Origin: Enterococcus_D entomosocium
GTDB lineage: Bacteria > Bacillota > Bacilli > Lactobacillales > Enterococcaceae
Assembly: GCF_030441895.1 (NCBI RefSeq)
Contig: NZ_JARJAS010000012.1
DNA length: 64,000 nt
Reading direction: 5' to 3' (one strand)
A program made the position numbers and the translations under genes. The notes beneath the pieces were generated by a model, which was not told the origin of the DNA, did not search any database, and saw nothing but the letters and a program-made list of their open reading frames with translations. Below, piece by piece: positions 1 to 7,367 of the stretch (position 1 is its first letter; each line of letters opens with the position of its first letter).

Positions 1-79
1 AAAGGATCAGAGCGCAAAAGAGGCGTTTTCCAAAAGGAAAACTGCCTAATCTATCGATTATTCATAGAATATTACATAG

Positions 80-116
80 AAAAAAGACAAACCTCATATT
101 TGTATAAGGTTTGTCT
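80..116 (-). terminator. Terminator of the AraC/DUF2000 operon
   Basis: Read on the minus strand, a 10-bp stem (107-116 pairs with 85-94) closes a 12-nt loop and is followed by a run of T. It lies downstream of the DUF2000 gene and points the right way to end that operon. Confidence 0.75.
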
Positions 117-124
117 ACAGTCTG

Positions 125-155
125 AAACAAACACCTCAAAAGTGTTTGTTTTTTT
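125..155 (+). terminator. Terminator of a gene left of the window
   Basis: A 10-bp perfect stem (125-134 with 142-151) is followed by a T run on the plus strand. No plus-strand gene precedes it here, so it probably ends a transcript entering from the left. With the minus-strand terminator at 80-116 it insulates two converging units. Confidence 0.75.
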
Positions 156-248
156 GTAGGACTGTTTATAAATAACGTATATAGCAAGAAGACTGTTCGG
201 CCGACAAAAAGAAAATTTGTTTTAAACGACCGTTTTCTTACTAGCGCT

Positions 249-668
249 TTACCGATACAACGGCAAGCTGCCAGCGACTTTATTGATACTCTTTTTCTTG
301 CCTTTTAAACAAAGACCAAAATAAGCCAGTGTTTCTGTGGGAATCGTCTCAAGCATCTGACGGTATTGCTCGTAAGAATTGGTGATCTGAGCAACGTCGG
401 AAAAATCAATGATGGTTACTTCTGGATCAGCTTGCTGACTGATCGATTCACGAATGGTCTGCAACTGTTCCTTGTTCGTTTTTAAGATAGGAATGGGAAA
501 GTTGACAATGCCAAGGTGTTTTCTGCCCGTCGAATCGTAAATATCTTCTCCGATTCCTTCGGGAAACAATTTGCCTAAGGTTGCGCCTAAAATTGCTGCA
601 GTATTTGCAACTAAGCCAATCGGTAATTGTTCATCGATAATCATGACACATTTTTCTTGGTTATTCAT
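249..668 (-). CDS. DUF2000 family protein
   Basis: A 139-aa soluble protein. The N-terminal stretch (IDEQLPIGLVANTAAILG, about residues 11-28) and the following segment with GEDIYDSTG are characteristic of the DUF2000 family, whose biochemical role is not established. Its start overlaps the last 8 bases of the upstream AraC-type regulator gene, so the two are cotranscribed and the regulator may control it. No signal peptide or membrane segment is visible. The family call is from motif recognition; no function is claimed. Confidence 0.75.
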   Translation of the reverse strand: MNNQEKCVMIIDEQLPIGLVANTAAILGATLGKLFPEGIGEDIYDSTGRKHLGIVNFPIPILKTNKEQLQTIRESISQQADPEVTIIDFSDVAQITNSYEQYRQMLETIPTETLAYFGLCLKGKKKSINKVAGSLPLYR

Positions 669-1494
669 ACGTTCTCACTCCATCTTCTTGGTAAATTGTT
701 TGGTAAGCTTTGGGGGTGACCCCAATCAAGCTTTTAAAGATACGGGTAAAATGACTTTGGTCACTAAAACCTGTCAGAAAAGCGACTTCTGCAATTGCTT
801 CTTGTGCTTCCAGTCTTTTCTTGGCAGCACTGATGCGCACCGTACTTAAATATTGAAACGGCGACAGCCCATACGCTTTGGTAAATTGCCGAATCAAGAC
901 GTACTGATTCATTCCAAGAACGTCACTTAATTCACTCAAGGACAATTTTTCGGCATAATGTTGATCGATATAGGCTTTTGCCGCTGCGGCTTTATTTGAA
1001 ACCGGATCTGTTTGTTCGTGGGTGAAATCCGCATACTGAACAAGCAGGTCGTGAAGGAGACAAGTAAAGCGTTCTTGTTTTTCAAACTCATCGCCGCGAT
1101 CCGACAGCAACAGCTGGTGCACTGCATGAAATTCCTCTTTTTCTTTCACTTGGCGAATGACCGGTTCAGGAAAGTGCGGCGTCAATTGAGTGTTAAAAAT
1201 TTTTTGTACTTGTACCGCCATGTTCTCCGGGGTTAAGTGGATATTGCGGTAAACCAGCTTTTCCTCCGTGAGTTGCTGGCAGCGGTGGGCAGCCTTTGGC
1301 GGAATCAAAATCAAGTCGCCTGCTTCAACGATATAGCAGGTATTTTGACAGGTGAATTGACGCGTCCCAGCTTCCATCAAGCCAATCACATAATATTCGT
1401 GCCAATGGTTAGGAAACTCCTGCTGGATGCCGTTAAATAATAAAGCCTCTACACCAAGGGTGCTATCTTGAATGATTTTTCGTTCATTTCTCAT
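661..1494 (-). CDS. AraC family transcriptional regulator
   Basis: About 277 aa. The N-terminal half is a cupin-like ligand-binding domain (the FPNHWHEYYVIG stretch near residue 30 is typical), and the C-terminal 100 residues carry two helix-turn-helix motifs of the AraC/XylS type (LSELSDVLGMNQYVLIRQF followed by the second helix pair around IAEVAFLTGFSDQSHFTRIFK). Two ATGs lie six bases apart. The AAGGAG box sits almost on the first and 7-8 bases before the second, so the second (1494) is preferred. It overlaps the DUF2000 gene by 8 bases. The effector is not predictable. Confidence 0.9.
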   Translation of the reverse strand: MRNERKIIQDSTLGVEALLFNGIQQEFPNHWHEYYVIGLMEAGTRQFTCQNTCYIVEAGDLILIPPKAAHRCQQLTEEKLVYRNIHLTPENMAVQVQKIFNTQLTPHFPEPVIRQVKEKEEFHAVHQLLLSDRGDEFEKQERFTCLLHDLLVQYADFTHEQTDPVSNKAAAAKAYIDQHYAEKLSLSELSDVLGMNQYVLIRQFTKAYGLSPFQYLSTVRISAAKKRLEAQEAIAEVAFLTGFSDQSHFTRIFKSLIGVTPKAYQTIYQEDGVRTYE

Positions 1495-1500
1495 CTGCAT

Positions 1501-1861
1501 TCTCCTTTTTGTTACTATAACAAAAGTGGTTTTTGGTGAATAGAATGATATTGACTTTTGACTATTTTTCTTGATGGAGGCCCTTGATTGGGACTGAGAA
1601 AAGGGACTGGAGAATGTCGGGAAAGAGCGGATCAGCCTTGAAGAAAGAACAGCAGGTTATTTTGACGATTCTATGGAATGAATCAAAGCAAATAGACCAT
1701 GCACCGTGAAAAAAATAACGATAAATCCTTGGCATTTGAAAGTTTTATTGATGGAAGTATGGTACCATTTGACTGCAGTAAAGTTTGTGACGGTGGCTAT
1801 CTTTGAAAGGTGGTGGTGCTTATGAATGTAAGTACTAACTCTTCAGAAAGGAGAAGCCTTT
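1501..1861. other. Intergenic region, 361 bp
   Basis: No convincing gene. A 31-codon ORF at 1614-1709 follows a GGACTGGAGA stretch but resembles nothing I know. A TTGAAA box with a TATGGT box 16 bases downstream (around 1737-1764) could be the promoter of the toxin mRNA that follows. A second short ORF beginning ATGAATGTAAG (from 1822) overlaps the toxin gene out of frame. Confidence 0.4.
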
Positions 1862-1966
1862 TTGTCCACAGCGGAAGCAATCGGGCTAATGATCAGTTTT
1901 GGTACATTTACCGCCATGCTGATCTTTGGTATCCTAGCCGCAGTGAAAAATGACAAAAAAAAATAA
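1862..1966 (+). CDS. Holin-like type I toxin (Hol-Tox family)
   Basis: A 34-aa hydrophobic peptide starting at a TTG codon 7 bases after an AAAGGAG box. It reads STAEAIGLMISFGTFTAMLI, then FGILAAVKNDKKK. One membrane span followed by a short lysine-rich tail is the pattern of the putative holin-like toxins of Firmicutes (TxpA/BsrG/Hol-Tox type), which damage the membrane when overproduced. A terminator begins within the stop codon, and an antisense promoter faces the gene from the right, as expected for a type I toxin-antitoxin pair. Toxicity is inferred from family resemblance. Confidence 0.8.
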   Translation: MSTAEAIGLMISFGTFTAMLIFGILAAVKNDKKK

Positions 1967-1995
1967 CCGTCGACTTTAACAGGGAAACGGTTATC
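1962..1995. terminator. Bidirectional terminator between toxin mRNA and antisense RNA
   Basis: ATAACCGT at the toxin stop codon pairs with ACGGTTAT about 15 bases later, with T-rich sequence after it on the plus strand and a run of A before it (T on the minus strand). In type I cassettes the toxin mRNA and antitoxin RNA overlap at such a shared terminator. Confidence 0.7.
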
Positions 1996-2066
1996 TTTTA
2001 AGTTAAAAAACCTGTCGCCGTCTTAAATGGCGCTGCAGAGGGGTTGTGGCAACAACTCCTCTTTAC
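1962..2066 (-). ncRNA. Predicted antisense antitoxin RNA
   Basis: A strong minus-strand promoter (2073-2101) would start an RNA near 2066 that runs leftward to the terminator at the toxin stop codon. The product of about 100 nt would be complementary to the 3' end of the toxin mRNA. Extent is inferred from promoter and terminator positions. Confidence 0.6.
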
Positions 2067-2072
2067 ATAGTT

Positions 2073-2101
2073 AGTATAGCAAGAAGAGAGTGATTTTTCA
2101 A
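2073..2101 (-). promoter_or_regulatory. Antitoxin RNA promoter
   Basis: On the minus strand, TTGAAA (2101-2096) is separated by exactly 17 bases from TATACT (2078-2073), a near-consensus sigma-A promoter pointing toward the toxin gene. Confidence 0.7.
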
Positions 2102-2220
2102 CTTTAACAAGGATATTTTCAAACAAAATCGATAAGCGACATAGGCAAAACCTTATTCTCAATTGGAATAAGGTGTTCGATGTAGTCATTTTTGAAAAGT
2201 GTTCGAACATCTAAAAACGA

Positions 2221-2424
2221 ATGCAATGTTTAAAGAAAAGGGAAGCATTATTATCGAAACTAGCGGCTAATAAGTTCCAGATAAATTCTGGTACATTTAT
2301 TGCCGTGCTGCTCTTTCATATCCTAGCCACAGTGAAAAATAACAAAAAAATAACCGTCGACTTTAGCAAGGAAACGGTTATTTTTTTACTAATAAAACCC
2401 TGTCGCCTTCTTAAAAGGTGCTAG
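2221..2424 (+). pseudogene. Decayed second holin-like toxin copy
   Basis: The segment SGTFIAVLLFHILATVKNNKK aligns with GTFTAMLIFGILAAVKNDKKK of the toxin at 1862. The A run before the stop codon is two bases shorter (7 instead of 9), which throws the stop out of frame and lets the ORF read on into the terminator region. The upstream part has diverged and there is no good ribosome binding site. The antisense promoter equivalent to that of the first copy is not evident. It is most likely a non-functional duplicate. Confidence 0.7.
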
Positions 2425-2484
2425 AGAGGAGTTGTGGCAACAGGTTTCTTCTATACAGATCACTATCGATCATATTCGTGAATG

Positions 2485-3909
2485 CTAATCTACCAATCGC
2501 TCGAGATCGTAGGAAAAACCGTTTTGCTTACTTAGTTCCTTGTAAAACAAGCCACTTTTCTTTATTGTACGTTTCTGTGTGGCTAAATCTAAAGAAACTA
2601 AGCCGTAGCGGTTTTTATATGCATTGATCCATGACCAACAATCAATGAATGTCCATAGATGATACCCTTTTATATTACAGCCATCTTGAATTGCTTTCCA
2701 TAAATAGGCGAGATGATCTTGGATAAATTCAATGCGATAGTCATCAATCACCTGACCATTTTCATCCATGAACCGTTCTTCATTAGCAACACCCATACCG
2801 TTTTCTGAGATAAAGGATTCAATATTTCCATAGTTATTTTTGATGTCCATACATAAATCATAAATTCCTTTTTCATAGATTTCCCATCCACGATATTCAT
2901 TCATTCGACGACCAGGCATAATATGCGGTTCAAAGAACCATTCTGGTAAGAATGGACTTTCTAAATTAACGGCAGAAGTTCTTGCTTTGACACGGCGTGG
3001 TTCATAGTAGTTTAGACCAAGTATCTGCGCGGTATTCTCTTCAATAATTTTTAGGTCTGTGTCATTGAAATCAACGGGTAATTGGTCATATTCCTCCAGC
3101 AAAGAGACTAGTTTTTCTGGAAATACTCCTTTGACCATGGGATCTAAGAAACTACGAGTATAAAAAAGATCCGCAATTTCTGCTGCTTTTTTATCTGCTG
3201 AATTTTGGCTTCTTGGGAAAGTCGGACTCAAATTGAGAATTACTCCGATTTTGCTAGATAGCTGGTATTTTTTAAAAGTTTGAATGGCTTTTGCATGGGC
3301 TAATATGGTAAAGAATGCTGCTTGAGCACCACGTTTAAAATCAATGAGATTTGGATAGTGAAAATCTTCTAAATAAGAGCCCAAGATTGGCCCCAAAGGT
3401 TCGTTAAAGGTGAACCAATGATAAACTAAGTCGCCAAACGCTAGAAAACAGGTATCAGCAAAATTTACATAAGCTTCAACAACTTCACGTGATTCCCATC
3501 CCCCTTTATCTTGTAATTTTGCTGGCATGTCAAAATGATAGAGATTCGCAAAAACTTTGATATTATTATTTTTCATTTCGGTAAAAAGATCTCGATAATA
3601 GGCTATCGCTTTCTCGTTCGCTTTACCAACCCCATCATTTGGAAACATTCGTGCCCATGAGATAGACACCCGAAATGAATTGTGCCCGGTTTGTTTCATC
3701 AATTGAATATCTTCGTGGTAACGATGGATATGGTCTGTCGTAATACTAGGTCCAATTCGTTTATAAAAACGATGAGGTTCTTCGTGAAACCACCGATCCC
3801 ATACGGTCTCTGCTTTTCCTGTTTCTCCACGCCCTTCAGATTGTTCTGCTGACCAAGCGGATCCCCACCAAAAGTCATCTGGAAATGTTAACTGAGTATG
3901 TATTGACAT
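2485..3909 (-). CDS. Glycoside hydrolase family 1, 6-phospho-beta-glucosidase
   Basis: A 474-aa GH1 enzyme expected to hydrolyse PTS-imported 6-phospho-beta-glucosides in the cytoplasm. The acid/base glutamate lies in TFNEP (E170) and the nucleophile in ISENGMG (E369). The C-terminal CWSWINAYKNRYG segment (about 424-436) carries Ser and Lys/Tyr residues in the loop that binds the 6-phosphate. Length is normal for GH1. ATG follows AGGAGGAAAC. It is transcribed away from a divergent GntR regulator gene; its promoter carries the same AT-rich box as that of the EIIC gene at 4936, so GH1, regulator and transporter form one system. The exact sugar (cellobiose, salicin or similar) is not determined. 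Confidence 0.92.
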   Translation of the reverse strand: MSIHTQLTFPDDFWWGSAWSAEQSEGRGETGKAETVWDRWFHEEPHRFYKRIGPSITTDHIHRYHEDIQLMKQTGHNSFRVSISWARMFPNDGVGKANEKAIAYYRDLFTEMKNNNIKVFANLYHFDMPAKLQDKGGWESREVVEAYVNFADTCFLAFGDLVYHWFTFNEPLGPILGSYLEDFHYPNLIDFKRGAQAAFFTILAHAKAIQTFKKYQLSSKIGVILNLSPTFPRSQNSADKKAAEIADLFYTRSFLDPMVKGVFPEKLVSLLEEYDQLPVDFNDTDLKIIEENTAQILGLNYYEPRRVKARTSAVNLESPFLPEWFFEPHIMPGRRMNEYRGWEIYEKGIYDLCMDIKNNYGNIESFISENGMGVANEERFMDENGQVIDDYRIEFIQDHLAYLWKAIQDGCNIKGYHLWTFIDCWSWINAYKNRYGLVSLDLATQKRTIKKSGLFYKELSKQNGFSYDLERLVD

Positions 3910-3954
3910 TATCGTTTCCTCCTGTTCGTTTTTAACAGTGTAACATTGCTTTTG

Positions 3955-3994
3955 ATATAAATAAATACTTTTTATTAAAAATATATATCTTTTT
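3955..3994 (-). promoter_or_regulatory. Putative GntR operator/promoter box upstream of the GH1 gene
   Basis: Read on the minus strand the element begins AAAAAGATATAT (3994-3983), followed by TTTTTAATAAAAAGTATTTA. A very similar element occurs in the other orientation at 4829-4865 upstream of the EIIC gene. The shared box on both sides of gntR is the likely operator. Confidence 0.5.
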
Positions 3995-4076
3995 ATGGTG
4001 GGTATGGTTTTAGCTGTAAAAAGACAATTTTTATGTTAAAGTATAAGTAATAGAGATGAGTATGAGGGAGTAAGTT

Positions 4077-4790
4077 ATGAAGAAACAGCCAAAATATATG
4101 GAGGTTTATACGGAGGTAAAGAAAAAAATTGCCAATGGAACCTATCAAATCGGTGAAAAATTACCTACGGGGGATGAACTTGCGCATGAGTATCAAACAA
4201 GTAAGCTCACTGTGAAGAAAGGTATTGATATGCTAGTATCAGAGGGAGTTTTACGAACACGTAGTGGATTTGGAACGGAAGTTCTACGCAGACCAATTGA
4301 TAATTCGAAAGTGTTTGGACCAAATGAAGGTCTTTTTGATTTAGTAGGGGAAGAACATGTGACTTCTGAAATCCATACGTTCTCAATTGAATTGCCATCG
4401 AATGAAGTTGCAGAAATTTTAGAAATAAATCAAAAAGAGTATGTCTATAATATTATTAGAAGTCGTTTTATTGATGAACAGCCTTATTCTATTGAGCAAA
4501 CGTTTATGCCACTTTCTGTTATACCGGGGTTAGAACCAAAGCATTTGAAACGTTCTGTATATGGCTACATTACAAATGAGCTTAGTCTAGAGATTAAATC
4601 TTCCCATATTTGGATCAAAGGGGATGTGGCAAATGATTTCGATGCGGAAATTCTTTCTGTAAAACCAGGCGAGTTTATGATAGAGGTAGACAAAGTGGTG
4701 TCATTGTCTTCTGGTATACCGTTTGAATATTCTCTTTCGAGACATTTATACAAAGATTTTATTTTTGAAGCAGTTTTTGTTGAGAAGTGA
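4077..4790 (+). CDS. GntR family regulator with UTRA domain
   Basis: A 237-aa regulator. An N-terminal winged helix (about residues 5-70, with GEKLPTGDELAHEYQTSKLT and VSEGVLRTRSGFG) is followed by a UTRA ligand-binding domain (about 90-235), the HutC/TreR-like subgroup that usually senses phosphorylated sugars. The start follows GAGGGAG. It lies between the GH1 gene and the EIIC gene and most likely represses both in the absence of a 6-phospho-glycoside. Confidence 0.92.
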   Translation: MKKQPKYMEVYTEVKKKIANGTYQIGEKLPTGDELAHEYQTSKLTVKKGIDMLVSEGVLRTRSGFGTEVLRRPIDNSKVFGPNEGLFDLVGEEHVTSEIHTFSIELPSNEVAEILEINQKEYVYNIIRSRFIDEQPYSIEQTFMPLSVIPGLEPKHLKRSVYGYITNELSLEIKSSHIWIKGDVANDFDAEILSVKPGEFMIEVDKVVSLSSGIPFEYSLSRHLYKDFIFEAVFVEK

Positions 4791-4819
4791 AGACTAACGA
4801 ATTTCGTTGGTCTTTTTTT
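4791..4819 (+). terminator. gntR terminator
   Basis: AGACTAACGA (4791-4800) pairs with TCGTTGGTCT (4804-4813) with one G-U, followed by seven T. Confidence 0.85.
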
Positions 4820-4828
4820 GACTTTCAA

Positions 4829-4865
4829 AAAAAGATATATAATTTTAAATAAAGATATTTACTTT
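4829..4865 (+). promoter_or_regulatory. Putative GntR operator/promoter box upstream of the EIIC gene
   Basis: AAAAAGATATAT at 4829-4840 followed by AATTTTAAATAAAGATATTTA. It matches the box on the other strand upstream of the GH1 gene over about 35 bases. Confidence 0.5.
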
Positions 4866-4895
4866 TTGGAAGAGCTGGTGTATGATCATCCCATA

Positions 4896-4909
4896 AGCAA
4901 TCGCTTACA
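4896..4909 (+). promoter_or_regulatory. Possible CcpA cre site
   Basis: AGCAATCGCTTACA differs from the cre consensus TGWAANCGNTNWCA at two fixed positions. It lies just before the EIIC ribosome binding site, where CcpA would block transcription in glucose. Confidence 0.35.
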
Positions 4910-4935
4910 ACTAAAAAAGGAGACTGATTGGAATT

Positions 4936-6264
4936 ATGAGTAAAAAAGATGCTATTTTTGAAAAGTTCGGAATAATAGCCACAAGGTTAGGGAACCAGAT
5001 TCATCTTCGAACACTAAGGGATGCTTTCGCCACTTTTATGCCTTTTATGATGTTGGCGGGATTTGTTACATTGATCAACTATGTTATTTTAGAGCCAACA
5101 GGATTTATGGGAAATATTATTGATCCAGCAACATTAACGACGATTCAAGAGATCGGGACTTCCATCAGTAATGGAACGCTAAGTATAACGACACTATTAG
5201 TTGTTGCGGCAGTTTCTTATCATATGTGTGTTAGCAGAAATTATACAAATCATATTGCTGCTGTTCTAGTCGCTATTTCAACGTTTATTGTTCTCACCCC
5301 TATGATGACGATGTTTACACCAGAAGGAAGTCAAGAAGCGCTGGAAGTAGGTGGGGTTATTCCTGTCACTCATACTGGTGCGTCAGGAATGTTCGTTGGA
5401 ATTTTTGTGGGCTTAGCTGCTACGGAACTCTTTATTAAGTTATCTAATAATAAAAAGTTACAAATTCAATTGTCAGGAAATATCCCTCCAGCTGTGTTGA
5501 AGTCTTTTAACGTCCTTATTCCAATCATGATTACCGTGACTACCTTCGCAATTGGTTCATTTGCTGTCAATCAATTATTCAACATGGATGTTAATTCGTT
5601 GATTACTACTCTAATCACTGGGCCTTTAAGTAGGGTAACGACAGGTTTACCAGGGTTCCTCTTAATTACCTCAATTGCAAATCTCTTTTTTGGGTTTGGA
5701 ATTCATCAAGCAGTGATATCAGGTTCACTTCTCGATCCGTTCTTGATTCAAAATATGCAAGAGAATATGGCTGCTTATGCGAATAGGGAAGATATTCCAC
5801 ATATCATAAACATGGCATTTAAAGATACGTTTGCTGTTATGGGAGGGTCAGGAAATACTATTGCTTTGCTAATTGCTATTTTTATCTTTAGTCGTCGTAA
5901 AGATTACAAAGACTTTGCAAAATTATCCGTAACTCCAGCACTTTTTAATATCAGTGAACCAATCATTTTTGGTTTACCAATTGTTTTCAATATTAGTTTG
6001 ATTATTCCATTTGTATTGGCGCCGATTTTTTCCCTAACAGTTGCATATTTTGCGACAGCTGTTGGTTTGATCAATCATGTAGTCGTGCAGATACCTTGGA
6101 CCACTCCTCCCGTCATATCTGGATTTTTAGCAACTGGTGGCGATTGGCGAGCATCAGTCTTACAAATTGCGATCATTGCTGTGAGTGTTTTTATCTACTT
6201 ACCATTTTTACGTATCGATGAAAAAGTTACCTCAACAATAGGAAATGAAGAGGCAAATGATTGA
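4936..6264 (+). CDS. PTS transporter EIIC, lactose/cellobiose family
   Basis: A 442-aa polytopic membrane protein of the CelB/LicC type, about ten membrane segments. Hallmarks include the NISEPIIFGLPIVFN stretch (about residues 335-350), with the conserved glutamate of the sugar site, and IPWTTPPVISGFLATGGDW near the C terminus. It transports a beta-glucoside with phosphorylation, using EIIA and EIIB that are not encoded nearby and must be supplied elsewhere. Regulation by the upstream GntR protein and perhaps CcpA is indicated by the shared box and a cre-like site. Its cargo is probably hydrolysed by the GH1 enzyme. Confidence 0.92.
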   Translation: MSKKDAIFEKFGIIATRLGNQIHLRTLRDAFATFMPFMMLAGFVTLINYVILEPTGFMGNIIDPATLTTIQEIGTSISNGTLSITTLLVVAAVSYHMCVSRNYTNHIAAVLVAISTFIVLTPMMTMFTPEGSQEALEVGGVIPVTHTGASGMFVGIFVGLAATELFIKLSNNKKLQIQLSGNIPPAVLKSFNVLIPIMITVTTFAIGSFAVNQLFNMDVNSLITTLITGPLSRVTTGLPGFLLITSIANLFFGFGIHQAVISGSLLDPFLIQNMQENMAAYANREDIPHIINMAFKDTFAVMGGSGNTIALLIAIFIFSRRKDYKDFAKLSVTPALFNISEPIIFGLPIVFNISLIIPFVLAPIFSLTVAYFATAVGLINHVVVQIPWTTPPVISGFLATGGDWRASVLQIAIIAVSVFIYLPFLRIDEKVTSTIGNEEAND

Positions 6265-6351
6265 GAAGAGGAAACTTCACAAGATTTTTTGAAGTCGTTT
6301 CAAACCAAAGGTAAGTGAAACAAATAAACTGAACAAATCTATATAACAAAA

Positions 6352-6387
6352 AGAGACCACATAGATGTATGTGAGTCTCTTTTTTTG
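6352..6387. terminator. Bidirectional terminator between EIIC and rpiR-type genes
   Basis: AGAGACCACATA pairs with TATGTGAGTCTCT across a short loop with one bulge. A T run follows on the plus strand and T-rich sequence on the minus strand, so it can end both convergent transcripts. Confidence 0.75.
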
Positions 6388-6469
6388 TGGAAATATCGGT
6401 CGGTGAACTTGTGTTTAGACGGAAAGAATTACCTGAAGAATTTATTAGCAAGAATTTTTTTATACAAAT

Positions 6470-7222
6470 CTATTGAGTTTCCATTCTATTTCTCACGGTT
6501 TTGGCTAACTTTTCAATAATATACATTGCCGGTATCTGGGTTGTAATATCAGCTTCATTAATTTTTTCTAGCGAAATATTATAGGTTATTGAAATATCAG
6601 CTAATTTAGAAAGTGTTGAATTAGAGCTACTGGTAATTCCTATTACTGAGCTTTCTGATAGATTCAAATGATTTAAATATTGAATGATTTCTGTGGTCTC
6701 GCCGGAAACGGATAAAGCGACGATACACATTTTTTTTGCTAACTCAGTGGATAGGTAATTAATAGGATAATTACTAGGATCTTCAATGCGAATCGCCATG
6801 TTAAATAGTGACGAGAAATAAAGAGAACCATATTCAGCAACAACATTTGAGGAGCCTACGCCAATAAAAATAATCAGCTCTTTTTCCATCAATAAGTGAA
6901 CTGCCTCATCAAATTTATCTTCAAAGAATTTGTCTTGTATTCGTGCTAAAAAATTCAAGAGTTCACTCTCAAAATCAAGTGTTTTTACCTCTTTTTCTTC
7001 TTTAAGAGATTCGAGATACGCACTAAGGTAAATTTTAAATTCAGAAAAACCGGTACAGCGAAATTTTTTACAAAAGCGTAATACGCTGGCAGTACTCGTA
7101 TGACTTTTCTCAGCTAATTCTCGAATACTCATGGAAGCAACTGCATTTACCTCTGAAATAATTGCTTTATATACCTCAATATCCGTTTCATTTAAGTCTG
7201 GTTGATAGTCAAGAAACAACAT
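6470..7222 (-). CDS. RpiR/MurR family regulator with SIS domain
   Basis: A 250-aa regulator. The N-terminal 75 residues form the RpiR helix-turn-helix (MSIRELAEKSHTSTASVLRF), and residues about 100-240 are a sugar isomerase (SIS) phosphosugar-binding domain (FIGVGSSNVVAEY, LSVSGETTEIIQYL). It is divergent from the GH4 operon. A 21-bp palindrome 11 bases upstream of its start is a good operator candidate and would control both directions. The ligand is probably a 6-phospho-sugar or amino-sugar phosphate. Confidence 0.9.
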   Translation of the reverse strand: MLFLDYQPDLNETDIEVYKAIISEVNAVASMSIRELAEKSHTSTASVLRFCKKFRCTGFSEFKIYLSAYLESLKEEKEVKTLDFESELLNFLARIQDKFFEDKFDEAVHLLMEKELIIFIGVGSSNVVAEYGSLYFSSLFNMAIRIEDPSNYPINYLSTELAKKMCIVALSVSGETTEIIQYLNHLNLSESSVIGITSSSNSTLSKLADISITYNISLEKINEADITTQIPAMYIIEKLAKTVRNRMETQ

Positions 7223-7233
7223 AGTAATCCCCT

Positions 7234-7254
7234 CCTGTTACAAATTGTAACAGG
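7234..7254. promoter_or_regulatory. 21-bp palindromic operator, probably for the RpiR regulator
   Basis: CCTGTTACA-AAT-TGTAACAGG is perfectly symmetric apart from the central base. It sits between the RpiR-type gene and the GH4 operon. A partial repeat (TTGTAACCGG) follows at once. Confidence 0.65.
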
Positions 7255-7282
7255 ATTGTAACCGGTGTCAATCGTCTGTTTT

Positions 7283-7296
7283 TGTAACCGTTTACT
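7283..7296 (+). promoter_or_regulatory. CcpA cre site upstream of the GH4 operon
   Basis: TGTAACCGTTTACT matches the cre consensus TGWAANCGNTNWCA at every defined position except the last. Carbon catabolite control of the downstream operon is expected. Confidence 0.6.
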
Positions 7297-7367
7297 TAAA
7301 AGCGGTATTTAAGGGGATAAAAATAATCTATACTGACCATGTAGTTAAGTTAAAGGAGTGTTTCAGG

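Larger units (their letters stand above)
1878..2442 (+). repeat. Tandem duplication of a type I toxin-antitoxin cassette
   Basis: Two direct copies of about 180 bp (approximately 1878-2054 and 2262-2442) each contain the toxin 3' half, the ACCGTCGACTTTA..AACGGTTAT terminator, a CTGTCGCC..TT box and end in GTTGTGGCAACA. The right copy is diverged. Confidence 0.75.

Noticed and set aside
571..849. Plus-strand ORF of 92 codons opposite the AraC/DUF2000 genes
   Set aside because: It is an antisense shadow of two clear genes, with no ribosome site.
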